From the NCBI GenBank assembly GCA_900548595.1, contig URLB01000020.1:1-19776 (forward strand): DNA of 19,776 nucleotides, written 5' to 3'. This document shows, piece by piece, positions 6,201 to 13,769 of this stretch. Each line of letters starts with the position of its first letter. The stretch's first letter is position 1. This DNA comes from an uncultured Eubacteriales bacterium. GTDB lineage: Bacteria > Bacillota > Clostridia > Lachnospirales > Anaerotignaceae. The position numbers and the translations under genes were made by a program. The notes under the pieces were generated by a model. It saw only the letters and a program-made list of their open reading frames with translations. It was not told the origin of the DNA and did no database searches.

Positions 6201-8715
6201 CTTCGGTCTCCTCCTCTCCGTTTTGTTTATCTTCCGTTTTATCTTCTTTTTTATCCTCATCATCATGTTTCTTTTTATCTTCCAACAATTCAGTCGGTAC
6301 GTTTTCTACAACGCCGGCTTCAACCATAGCGTTTATGTTTCCGTGCAGGACACCCTTTATATCTGCGTCTATTACGCCGGAAACATATCCTCTTACTCTG
6401 CCGTTTACTCGCATTGTTCCGCTTCCGCTCTGTATTGAATTTTTCTTTTTAAGCGTGAAAGCCGTTTTCTCGATTATAAAATCTCCCAGTACAAGTATCT
6501 GAGGAAGAACAAGCATAACCAAAACAATCGATATTATCGTTCCTCGTCCCAGACTCGAACCGATAGAGGCTATTGCGGGATCTGACGAAATTCTTCCGAT
6601 AAGTATTCCGGCTGCCGCAAGTATAGTTCCCGATGTTACAATTGTAGGAAACGCCTGATTAAGCGATTTTATAACCGCTTCTTTTACGGGCATTTGTTTT
6701 TTAAGCTCCTGATACCTGCTTGTTATTACAATAGCGTAGTCTATATTTGCGCCCATCTGAATGGAACTTACGACAAGGTAGCTAAGGAAAAACATATTGT
6801 TTCCCGTAAGGTAAGGGAAAGAGAAGTTTATCCATACGCTTCCCTGTATTACAAGTATCAAAAGCACAGGCAGACCTGCCGATTTGAATGTGAATATAAG
6901 CACTATTATTACAAATATTGCCGATAAAACGCTTATCATAACGTTGTCGTCAACAAAAGAGCTCGAAAGGTCTTTTTCATTTGTTGAATTTCCGACAAGG
7001 TATACTCCCTCCGGATAGTACCTTTCCGCCACCTGATGTACTTTACCCAAAAATTCAAATGTTTCCGGACTTTCCTCCGGCAATGTCGAAAATACAAGCA
7101 TACGGCTGTACTTGTCGCTTTCAAGCTGCGCTTTTCCGTCCATAAGCTGGGTATGCATATCCTCTATTTCATCGTTCATTTCATCATCAAGCGTTACATA
7201 CCCTGCCTCTTTCTGGTCATACAGATACATAAACATATCTATCAGCGGAACTCCATATTCATCTATTCCGTTTACTATTTTGCCGTAATCTTCATTATTG
7301 GCAGCATAGGCGCCGTAGAGAAGCCGTATAACTTCTATATCCATATCGGTAAGCTCTGCAAACTGCCTTGTGGTCAATTCGTCCGTAACCATATATCCGT
7401 CTACCGCCTCTGTATTGGCAAGTCCCTGAGTATAGTCAACTCCGTCCATTTTTTCAATGGCTTCCAGCATTTCCGCCTCTTTTTTGTAGTCTCCCGACGG
7501 AACTATCAACGCCATCATATTTGTTGTGCCGAATGTTTCGTCAATTTTTTCTTCCGCAATCTGTGTAGTATTCTGTTTTGCGGTTTCAAGGGTCGTATAT
7601 CCGTAAACGTATGGGCATTTATTTGAAAATATAAACGCGGCAACTATCAGTACGGCAAACAGCGGCGGAATAACAAATCTCGTCTTTATGGCAAGTTTGC
7701 CTATGGGCGTTATATTCGGCACAAAGTTTTTATGGGACGTCTTATCTATAATCTTGCTGAAAAGCATAAGAAGCCCCGGCATAAGCGTAAATACGCATAT
7801 AATACTCAGCATAATGGCTTTTATTAAAACAAGACCCATATCGAATCCTATTTTAAAATGCATAAACATCATTGCGCCCAAACCCGAAATGGTTGTAAGG
7901 CAGCTTCCCGATATTTCCGGAATAGCCTTGGAAAGCGCTGTAATTGCGGCTTCTCTCGGCTGCATATAAACTCGTTCCTCTAAAAAACGATGGCATAAAA
8001 TTATGGCGTAGTCTATTGCAAGAGCCAGCTGAAGAACGACTGCAACGGAGTTGGAAATAAAAGATATTTCTCCTAAGAGATAGTTAGTTCCTTTATTAAG
8101 AATCGCCGCCGTTCCGAACGTCATCAATAGAACCGGTATCTCTCCGTATGTCTTGGAGGTGAGTAAAAGAACCGCAACGATAATAACTACCGCTATTAAC
8201 ATTACAACCTTCATTTCCTCGTCAAGATCCTTTGACTGCGTATCTGCCGCGTCGCTTGTTATGTACAAATCCCAGCCGCCCAATTTGTCTTTTATCCTGT
8301 TTAGGGCGTCTTCACTTTCCTTCTCTCCGCTTTCTCCATCAAAAGTAACGGAAAAAAGAGCCGATGCGTTTTTAAAATGTTCCTCGGTCTCGTCAAATTC
8401 TACTGACTTAACTCCTTCTATATCCTCCAGCTGTTCACATATTTCCTCGGCTTTCTTATAGGATATATTGTCTATCATTACATCAGCTGTTGCAAAGGTT
8501 GTAAATTCATCCTCCATAAGGGTAAGCCCCTGTCTAGTTTCCGTTTCTTCCGGAAGATATGAGGTAAGGTCATTATTTACGGATACCCAGTTCGTTGACA
8601 CAAGCGAAAATATAATAAGACCTATATACATTAAAAAGAAGCCGTTTCGCTTATCAACGATAAATCCGGCCATCCTCTCAACAAAATTTTTCTTCTTATC
8701 CTGATCTTCTTTCAA
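6193..8715 (-). CDS. MMPL/RND-family exporter with Gly-rich and acidic C-terminal tail
   Basis: An 840-residue membrane transporter of the MMPL (YdfJ-like) branch of RND proteins, which export lipids or other hydrophobic compounds using the proton gradient. It has the usual doubled layout: one N-terminal span, a large outside loop, five clustered spans, then the same again. Both halves carry the family Asp-Tyr signature in a membrane span (LALAIDYAIIL and MGANIDYAIVI). After the last span come about 40 residues with a G-x-V/I rhythm (VNGRVRGYVSGVIDADIKG) that look like short beta turns, then a highly charged Lys/Asp/Glu tail. Start: TTG at 8715 follows AGGAGGG by 6 bases; an in-frame TTG at 8733 lies before that site. 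It shares an 8-bp overlap with the downstream surface-protein gene. The substrate is unknown. Confidence 0.88.
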   Translation of the reverse strand: MKEDQDKKKNFVERMAGFIVDKRNGFFLMYIGLIIFSLVSTNWVSVNNDLTSYLPEETETRQGLTLMEDEFTTFATADVMIDNISYKKAEEICEQLEDIEGVKSVEFDETEEHFKNASALFSVTFDGESGEKESEDALNRIKDKLGGWDLYITSDAADTQSKDLDEEMKVVMLIAVVIIVAVLLLTSKTYGEIPVLLMTFGTAAILNKGTNYLLGEISFISNSVAVVLQLALAIDYAIILCHRFLEERVYMQPREAAITALSKAIPEISGSCLTTISGLGAMMFMHFKIGFDMGLVLIKAIMLSIICVFTLMPGLLMLFSKIIDKTSHKNFVPNITPIGKLAIKTRFVIPPLFAVLIVAAFIFSNKCPYVYGYTTLETAKQNTTQIAEEKIDETFGTTNMMALIVPSGDYKKEAEMLEAIEKMDGVDYTQGLANTEAVDGYMVTDELTTRQFAELTDMDIEVIRLLYGAYAANNEDYGKIVNGIDEYGVPLIDMFMYLYDQKEAGYVTLDDEMNDEIEDMHTQLMDGKAQLESDKYSRMLVFSTLPEESPETFEFLGKVHQVAERYYPEGVYLVGNSTNEKDLSSSFVDDNVMISVLSAIFVIIVLIFTFKSAGLPVLLILVIQGSVWINFSFPYLTGNNMFFLSYLVVSSIQMGANIDYAIVITSRYQELKKQMPVKEAVIKSLNQAFPTIVTSGTILAAAGILIGRISSDPAIASIGSSLGRGTIISIVLVMLVLPQILVLGDFIIEKTAFTLKKKNSIQSGSGTMRVNGRVRGYVSGVIDADIKGVLHGNINAMVEAGVVENVPTELLEDKKKHDDEDKKEDKTEDKQNGEEETEDE
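6207..6215 (-). promoter_or_regulatory. Ribosome binding site of the GLUG-protein gene, inside the exporter's last codons
   Basis: AGGAGGAGA with a spacer of about 9 bases to ATG at 6200. The Glu codons of the exporter's acidic tail (EEETEDE) supply the site. This decides the start at 6200 and points to translational coupling. Confidence 0.75.
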
Positions 8716-8721
8716 CAAAAA

Positions 8722-8728
8722 CCCTCCT
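8722..8728 (-). promoter_or_regulatory. Ribosome binding site that fixes the exporter TTG start
   Basis: AGGAGGG lies 6 bases before TTG at 8715 and 3 bases before TTG at 8718; no ATG is available in this frame nearby. A TTG at 8733 lies upstream of the site and so cannot use it. Confidence 0.7.
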
Positions 8729-8918
8729 GTCAAAAATCTAAACTGTCATATTTCGCTTTCGCATATATAAATACTGTATTACCAAAATCTATCTGCCTAA
8801 AATAGCATATCGGTTTTCTATCTTTTATTTTTTAATCTGTTTAAAGCCTTTTTATGCCTTTTACAGCTATATCATTCTATATAATTTATAATAAAAGACC
8901 GCTGTTTTGAACGGTCAT

Positions 8919-8950
8919 AAAAAAAGCGGTGCGCAAAAATTGCGCACCGC
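8919..8950 (-). terminator. Rho-independent terminator of the TetR-type gene
   Basis: On the - strand GCGGTGCGCA / TGCGCACCGC form a perfect 10-bp stem (8941-8950 and 8926-8935) with an ATTTT loop, followed by seven T. A weaker stem (8897-8901 / 8912-8916) with a TTTTATTAT tail lies just beyond. The exporter gene must therefore have its own promoter in 8716-8900, where I see no convincing -35/-10 pair. Confidence 0.9.
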
Positions 8951-8968
8951 CATATAATTGACTGATTT

Positions 8969-9559
8969 TTACACACTTTTATTCATTTGTCCCAAATTGT
9001 GTTTTTCTTCCTCACTTATTTTCAATGATGTTATAACAGCGCCCTCTACAAGCCTTCCCAGCCTTCTTATAACGATATCGGGGTCTTTGCCCATACCGTT
9101 TTCCAGCCACTTGCATATTATCCCCACAAGAGCGCTCATATAAAAATCCTTTATAAGCTCTATGTCGGATTTATCCGCGTCTATTCCTACGGCCTTTGCG
9201 GAAACAAAGTTGTCCGTTACCTTAAACGCCACAGTATTCAGATAGTTTTCAACGGTTTCACGATTTAAAGAATTGTATATGTTATAAACGGCCTTTTTGT
9301 TATCAATAACGAATTTTGCAGCCTCCACAAAACTGTCTACCCATGAATCCCCATTGAAATCCAGCTCCGATACGCTGTGTATCTGGCTGTCTATCGTATA
9401 TACCGTCAGTTCGCGTATATCGCTGAAATGATAATAAAACGTGTTCCTGTTTATTCCGCAGTCTTCGGCAATATTTTTTACTGTTATTTTATCCAAAGGC
9501 TTTTCATTCAAAAGTTTTATAAAAGAGTTTACTATAGCTTTTTTTGTCAGCTGCAACAT
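8969..9559 (-). CDS. TetR/AcrR-family transcriptional regulator
   Basis: A 196-residue repressor-type protein. Residues about 5-50 form the TetR DNA-binding domain, with ITVKNIAEDCGINRNTFYYHF as the helix-turn-helix and the following helix (sequence from about residue 24). The rest is helical and resembles the DhaS-like C-terminal type with a GIICKWLENGM segment near the end. The ATG start has GAGGAGGG before it with good spacing. Two inverted repeats lie just upstream, one over the -10 box, so it probably represses itself. The exporter and surface-protein genes that follow on the same strand, past a terminator, are the likely regulated partners. The ligand is unknown. Confidence 0.88.
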   Translation of the reverse strand: MLQLTKKAIVNSFIKLLNEKPLDKITVKNIAEDCGINRNTFYYHFSDIRELTVYTIDSQIHSVSELDFNGDSWVDSFVEAAKFVIDNKKAVYNIYNSLNRETVENYLNTVAFKVTDNFVSAKAVGIDADKSDIELIKDFYMSALVGIICKWLENGMGKDPDIVIRRLGRLVEGAVITSLKISEEEKHNLGQMNKSV

Positions 9560-9571
9560 ATCAAGCCCTCC

Positions 9572-9592
9572 TCAACATACGCTGCGTGTTGA
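9572..9592. promoter_or_regulatory. Operator-like inverted repeat A before the TetR-type gene
   Basis: TCAACA at 9572-9577 and TGTTGA at 9587-9592 are perfect 6-bp arms around a 9-bp centre. It lies next to the ribosome binding site. Repeat B, 27 bp away, shares the half-site TATGTTG. Confidence 0.5.
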
Positions 9593-9600
9593 TATTTTCC

Positions 9601-9641
9601 AACATAAAAGCCATGTTAGCACAAAGCAAAATATTTTTCAA
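9601..9641 (-). promoter_or_regulatory. Promoter of the TetR-type gene with overlapping inverted repeat B
   Basis: On the - strand: TTGAAA (9641-9636), a 17-bp spacer, and TAACAT (9618-9613) preceded by an extended TG. The arms AACAT (9601-9605) and ATGTT (9613-9617), 7 bases apart, lie over the -10 box and the start region, as expected for a self-repressing TetR operator. The -10 box is only 4 of 6 to consensus. Confidence 0.5.
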
Positions 9642-9693
9642 TGACGTTGCCGACGGAAAATCGTATATGCCTTTGGGGGTCGATAAGTTTTTA

Positions 9694-10641
9694 TCATATA
9701 TCTATTTTAAACGCCCTTTTCAGCGCGGAATACATAAGTCCATATGCGGTTTTTGCATAATGCGACTCAGGTACCGCAATTTCAAAACTGTGATAGCAGC
9801 CAGGGAAAATATGATATTCAACATCTACTCCGGCTCTCATAAGTCTTGTCCAGTACTCGATATTTTCATCATAAAACGGGTCAAGAGTACCTATAAACGA
9901 AAATAACGGCGGCAGATGGCTTAAATCCTGCGCCAAGGACGGCGAGTCGTAGCAATCGGGCGTTTTGTCAAGATAATGCGCCCAGCTTATTTTGCTGTAA
10001 TCATAGCACCATACTTTTCTGCTTGTTATAGCTTTTTGCGATACCGTATCCGCTCTGTAGTCAAGCATTGCATACATAGGTATTTGTATAACCGGTTTAG
10101 GGCCTTTCCTATCCCTTGCCATAAGAGCCAATGCCGCCGTAATACATCCTCCTGCCGAAAGTCCCATAATAGCAATCCTTTTGCGGTCTGCCCCTATGGA
10201 TTCTCCGTTTTTATCAAGCCATAAAAGCGCAGTATATGCGTCCTCTATGGGCGCAGGCGATTTATATTTAGGCGCAAGCCTGTATTCTACCGAAACAACT
10301 ATCATTTTTATATTTTTCACAAATCGAAGGCACATATCGTTCTGCCTGTATACGCTTCCGAACAAAAATCCGCCGCCGTGGAAAAATAATCCGCAGGGAA
10401 GAAGTCCCTCTTCTTTTTTTGCGGGCTCGTATATTCTCAGCTTTATATCCGTCTCCCCGTCTGCTCCCAGTATCGTTTTTTCATATACGTTTACTTCGGG
10501 ATCGTCTTTTAATGCCTGTATTTCCTGTTTTGTAAGATTAGGAACAAATTCCTCAAGATGTTCCAAATCAAAGCCCGCCGAAGCGTCATAATTATCCAAC
10601 AGTTCGGGATCGATAAGTTTTCTCATCAAGCTCTCGTCCAA
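9694..10641 (-). CDS. Alpha/beta hydrolase, HSL-type esterase/lipase
   Basis: A 315-residue cytoplasmic esterase of the hormone-sensitive-lipase group (alpha/beta hydrolase fold-3). It has the oxyanion-hole motif HGGGF at residues 88-92, the nucleophile Ser162 in GLSAGG, Asp254 in LDPFYDE and His284 in CYHSFE, which together make a full catalytic triad. No signal peptide is seen. I chose TTG at 10641 as the start: GGAGGTG lies 6 bases before it, and a strong promoter lies inside the longer reading frame that would begin at ATG 10713, a start that has no ribosome binding site. The substrate, probably a short acyl ester, is not known. Confidence 0.82.
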   Translation of the reverse strand: MDESLMRKLIDPELLDNYDASAGFDLEHLEEFVPNLTKQEIQALKDDPEVNVYEKTILGADGETDIKLRIYEPAKKEEGLLPCGLFFHGGGFLFGSVYRQNDMCLRFVKNIKMIVVSVEYRLAPKYKSPAPIEDAYTALLWLDKNGESIGADRKRIAIMGLSAGGCITAALALMARDRKGPKPVIQIPMYAMLDYRADTVSQKAITSRKVWCYDYSKISWAHYLDKTPDCYDSPSLAQDLSHLPPLFSFIGTLDPFYDENIEYWTRLMRAGVDVEYHIFPGCYHSFEIAVPESHYAKTAYGLMYSALKRAFKIDI

Positions 10642-10647
10642 ATTAAA

Positions 10648-10654
10648 CACCTCC
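10648..10654 (-). promoter_or_regulatory. Ribosome binding site deciding the esterase TTG start
   Basis: GGAGGTG, then 6 bases, then TTG at 10641. Confidence 0.7.
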
Positions 10655-10683
10655 GATTTATTTTTTAGTATTTTTTTGTTTTT

Positions 10684-10713
10684 ATTATAATTACTTGTTT
10701 GGCTGTCTGTCAT
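10684..10713 (-). promoter_or_regulatory. Promoter of the alpha/beta hydrolase gene
   Basis: On the - strand: ATGACA (10713-10708, 5 of 6), an 18-bp spacer, and TATAAT (10689-10684, perfect). Transcription would begin near 10677, giving a leader of about 36 bases before the TTG start. Confidence 0.65.
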
Positions 10714-10838
10714 TGTTTAAAGCTTACAAACTTTTAAAATTATCCTCCGAAAACGAGAAACATATTTAATATCGGCTTAAAACATGATAAAATAAATTTA
10801 TTGTTTTTAATACTCATTGTAAATTCGAGTGGTGAATT

Positions 10839-11453
10839 ATGCTGGATAAATCCATACCCGAAAAAAGTATAGTTATGAAGCTTTCACACGAAACGGCAGA
10901 CGCAGTTAAATGCCCCGTACTTCCCGAAGGCTTTTCGCTTCGTCCGTTTAAAGAAGGCGACCAGTATCACTGGGCAAAAATAATAGCTTCCGTCGGCGAG
11001 TTTCCCGACAACGGGTATGCCCTTGCATATTTTATGCTTTATTATTACAGACCTCGGATTAAAGACGTCAAAGAACGGTGCTTTTTTATCGTAAAAGATG
11101 ATATTCCCATAGCTACCGCAACCGCTTGGAGCCTATTCGGGCAGCCGTCCGTTCATTGGCTTGCCGTTGAAAAAGAATATCAGGGTCTGGGACTTGGCAA
11201 AGCGATTCTTTCCGCTGTGTTGGAATGTTTTTCTTCTCTTAGTCCTAAAGAGGATATTTATGTCCATACAAGGACATGGAGTTATAAAGCCGTCTGCTTA
11301 TATCACTCCTTAGGTTTTAAAATGCTCAGAGAAGAAACTGTTTGGGGAAACGGCGGCGCAGTTCATAAAAACGAGTATTATGAAGCGATGGAAATACTTA
11401 AAAAAATCATTCCGCCGAATATTTACGGCAGTTTATTATCAACATCTATTTAG
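10839..11453 (+). CDS. GNAT-family N-acetyltransferase
   Basis: A 204-residue acyl-CoA-dependent acetyltransferase. Motif A, which binds the CoA pyrophosphate, is seen as VHWLAVEKEYQGLGLGKAIL at residues 105-124. The LYHSLGFK segment near 154-161 is the usual late motif. The N-terminal 30 residues precede the fold proper. ATG at 10839 has GAGTGGTG a few bases before it. The stop is followed 11 bp later by the nucleoside hydrolase gene, so the two probably share a transcript. The acceptor is unknown. Confidence 0.8.
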   Translation: MLDKSIPEKSIVMKLSHETADAVKCPVLPEGFSLRPFKEGDQYHWAKIIASVGEFPDNGYALAYFMLYYYRPRIKDVKERCFFIVKDDIPIATATAWSLFGQPSVHWLAVEKEYQGLGLGKAILSAVLECFSSLSPKEDIYVHTRTWSYKAVCLYHSLGFKMLREETVWGNGGAVHKNEYYEAMEILKKIIPPNIYGSLLSTSI

Positions 11454-11464
11454 GAGGAATTATA

Positions 11465-12454
11465 ATGGCTAGAAATGTAATACTTGACGTTGATACCGGT
11501 TCCGATGACGCATGCGCCATAATTTTGGCTGCGTTATCACCTGAAATCAATCTTTTGGGCGTTTGTGCGGTAAACGGAAACCGTCCTTTGGAGGATACGT
11601 TGACAAACACGCTTAAAATTGTAGAGCTTCTCGGTCTCCAGGATAAAATACCGGTTGTTAAGGGAGCGGCTGAACCGCTTGTTCACGAGCTTCTTCCCGG
11701 AAGAACAAAAAATCCTAAAACTCCCGAAATCCAGTATGATGAAAACGGAGTTGAAGTATGCTATCATCCGAAAAAATTTAACCTTCCGGAGCCTACTACA
11801 AAACCCGTTGAAGAAAACTTTGTAACATGGTACATAAACGCCATTAAAAACAGTCCCGAAAAAGTAACTCTTGTTCCCGTAGGCCCTCTTACAAATATTG
11901 CCATACTTCTCCGTGCAGAACCTTCAATAGTGGATAACATAGAAGAAATAGTAATAATGGGCGGCGGACATATCGAAAGAAATTCTACGGCTGCTGCTGA
12001 ATTTAACATATGGAAAGACCCCGAAGCGGCGGAAATAGTATTAAACTGCGGTGCAAAAATAACTCTTGTTCCCCTTGACGCTACACATGCCGCTTCCACA
12101 AAACTCAGTGAAGTACAGCAGTATAAGGATCTCCATACCCCTGTAGGCGATATGATGGCGGAACTTATAGAAATCCGTACAAGGGCATACAACATACTTC
12201 AGCCTCTTCACGAGCCTGACCTCTGCCCTATACACGATGCACTCTGCATAGCGTATCTTATAAATCCCGACGTACTTAAAAACGTTATTTACACAAGGGT
12301 TGACGTAGACATAAGCGGAGGTTTTGCAGACGGAATGACGATAGTAGATACCCGTCATTTCCATAACCTGCCCGATAACTGTCATGTGGCTCTCAGCGCT
12401 GACAGAGATTTATTCAACAAAATACTTTTCGAGAGAGTAGCTACTTTCAAATAA
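11465..12454 (+). CDS. Nucleoside hydrolase (inosine/uridine-preferring family)
   Basis: A 329-residue enzyme that cuts the N-glycosidic bond of ribonucleosides to give ribose and a free base, in nucleoside salvage. The Ca-binding signature DVDTGSDDA is at residues 8-16. PVGPLTNIA, then MGGG, then EFNIWKDPEAA and a late PIHDALCIAYL match the conserved blocks of the family in order and complete the active site. The length is typical. The start ATG follows AGGAGGAATTATA. It lies 11 bp after the acetyltransferase and ends at a terminator. Whether it prefers pyrimidine or purine nucleosides cannot be told from sequence alone. Confidence 0.9.
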   Translation: MARNVILDVDTGSDDACAIILAALSPEINLLGVCAVNGNRPLEDTLTNTLKIVELLGLQDKIPVVKGAAEPLVHELLPGRTKNPKTPEIQYDENGVEVCYHPKKFNLPEPTTKPVEENFVTWYINAIKNSPEKVTLVPVGPLTNIAILLRAEPSIVDNIEEIVIMGGGHIERNSTAAAEFNIWKDPEAAEIVLNCGAKITLVPLDATHAASTKLSEVQQYKDLHTPVGDMMAELIEIRTRAYNILQPLHEPDLCPIHDALCIAYLINPDVLKNVIYTRVDVDISGGFADGMTIVDTRHFHNLPDNCHVALSADRDLFNKILFERVATFK

Positions 12455-12470
12455 AACTTATCTTAAATCA

Positions 12471-12504
12471 AAAGCAGGCGGTTGTTATGCCGCCTGCTTT
12501 CTTT
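12471..12504. terminator. Bidirectional terminator between nucleoside hydrolase and aldolase genes
   Basis: AAAGCAGGCGG (12471-12481) and CCGCCTGCTTT (12490-12500) form an 11-bp perfect stem with an 8-base loop. TTTCTTTT follows on the + strand and a TTTGATTTAAG run follows on the - strand. Confidence 0.85.
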
Positions 12505-13538
12505 TAACATTCTTTTATGTCTTTTATAAGCATATCCACATTCTTCTCATCTGTTGCCCAGCTTGTGCATATACGCACGGCGCTGTTATTTTCGTCTATT
12601 CTTTCCTGATATGAAAATACATATTTTTCGGAAAGTTTCTCTATAAGCCTATCGGGAAATATTATAAACTGCTGATTTGTGGGACTGTCTGAATAGAGCT
12701 TATATCCTGCCTCCAAAGCCGCGTTTTTAATTTTATACGCCATCTTGTCCGCATGGGCGGCAAGTTCAAAATAAAGACCGTCCTTTAACAGTTCGTCAAA
12801 CTGTATTCCCAACAGCCAGCCTTTAGCCAACATTCCGCCTTTTTGTTTTATTACATATCTGAAATCTTTTTTCAGTTCGTTATTTAAAATAACAAGAGCC
12901 TCTCCGAACATTGCCCCGCACTTCGTTCCGCCTATATAGAACACATCGCAGTTTTCGGCTATCGTTTTCAAATCCAAATCGTTATCTTCGCTTGCGAGGG
13001 CATATCCGAGCCTTGCTCCGTCAATAAACAAGTACATATCATTTTCCTTGCATGCTTTATATATTTCTTTCAGCTCATTTTTTGTATATATCGTTCCTAT
13101 TTCCGTAGAATCCGATATGTAGACAAGTTTCGGCTGGGCTATGTGTTCATGTGATTCATCAGTCCAATGACGGCTGTAAACTTCCCTTATCTGTTCTGCC
13201 GTCAGTTTTCCGTCGCCGCTTTCTATTCCCATGACCTTATGTCCCGTCGCTTCTATCGCGCCTGTTTCATGTACGTTAATGTGTCCCGTAACGGCGCATA
13301 CCGCACACTGATATGGTCTTAAAGCCGCCGATATTACCGTAAGGTTCGTCTGGGTTCCTCCCACAAGAAAATGCACGTCCGCGTCGTCTCTGCCAGTTAT
13401 ATTTCTTATGACAGAAGCGGCAGCCTTGCAGTATTCGTCCTCGCCGTAACCGCCGACCTGCCTCATGCTGACCTCCGAAATTCTTTTTAATATCCTTTCG
13501 TGGCATGTCTCGCTGTAATCGTTATTAAATCTTATCAT
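12504..13538 (-). CDS. ltaE: Threonine-aldolase-type PLP enzyme (low-specificity L-threonine aldolase)
   Basis: A 344-residue fold-type I PLP enzyme that most likely splits L-threonine/allo-threonine into glycine and acetaldehyde. The phosphate-loop GGTQTN is at 60-65; His90-Glu91-Thr92-Gly93 (VHETGA) is the conserved stacking region; Asp173 in DGARLGYA binds the pyridine nitrogen; Lys206 in GGTKCGAMFGEA is the PLP lysine. The length matches the family. The ATG follows GGAGGAGC. It converges with the nucleoside hydrolase unit and is divergent from ssnA. The family contains related beta-eliminating lyases, so the substrate is not certain. Confidence 0.82.
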   Translation of the reverse strand: MIRFNNDYSETCHERILKRISEVSMRQVGGYGEDEYCKAAASVIRNITGRDDADVHFLVGGTQTNLTVISAALRPYQCAVCAVTGHINVHETGAIEATGHKVMGIESGDGKLTAEQIREVYSRHWTDESHEHIAQPKLVYISDSTEIGTIYTKNELKEIYKACKENDMYLFIDGARLGYALASEDNDLDLKTIAENCDVFYIGGTKCGAMFGEALVILNNELKKDFRYVIKQKGGMLAKGWLLGIQFDELLKDGLYFELAAHADKMAYKIKNAALEAGYKLYSDSPTNQQFIIFPDRLIEKLSEKYVFSYQERIDENNSAVRICTSWATDEKNVDMLIKDIKEC

Positions 13539-13601
13539 TTATGCTCCTCCGTATCGACATAAATCTAATATTGTCTAAAAATTATGTTTTTAACAGTTTT
13601 T

Positions 13602-13630
13602 ATTATATTCTTTTCGACGTTATTTCTCAA
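13602..13630 (-). promoter_or_regulatory. Promoter of the threonine-aldolase-type gene
   Basis: On the - strand: TTGAGA (13630-13625, 5 of 6), a 17-bp spacer, and TATAAT (13607-13602, perfect). The leader would be about 57 bases. Confidence 0.7.
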
Positions 13631-13664
13631 TATATTTATACAACGGTCTTCATTTATGTTTATT

Positions 13665-13718
13665 GTGTACTATGCACACTATCTTTTAATTGCTTTTCAT
13701 TAAATAATATTATAAAAT
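13665..13718 (+). promoter_or_regulatory. Possible ssnA promoter and upstream palindrome
   Basis: TTGCTT (13690-13695, 3 of 6), a 17-bp spacer, and TAAAAT (13713-13718, 5 of 6) lie 52 bases before ssnA. Just upstream is the imperfect palindrome GTGTACTATGCACAC at 13665-13679, which sits where a regulator could bind. Both are tentative. Confidence 0.4.
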
Positions 13719-13769
13719 TTATTTAGGATTTTAAAAAAAATTTATGACATAGGCAGAGGAGGAAACTGT

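Noticed and set aside
5782..6438. A 218-codon + strand open frame across the exporter/GLUG overlap
   Set aside because: Antisense shadow of two well-supported genes, with no motif.
8770..8780. AATACTGTATT as an operator upstream of the exporter
   Set aside because: Arms are only 5 bp, AT-rich, and do not match the TATGTTG half-site seen before the TetR-type gene.
9672..9693. GATAA-AAAC-TTATC after the esterase gene as terminator
   Set aside because: A 5-bp AT-rich stem without a clear T-run; too weak to call.
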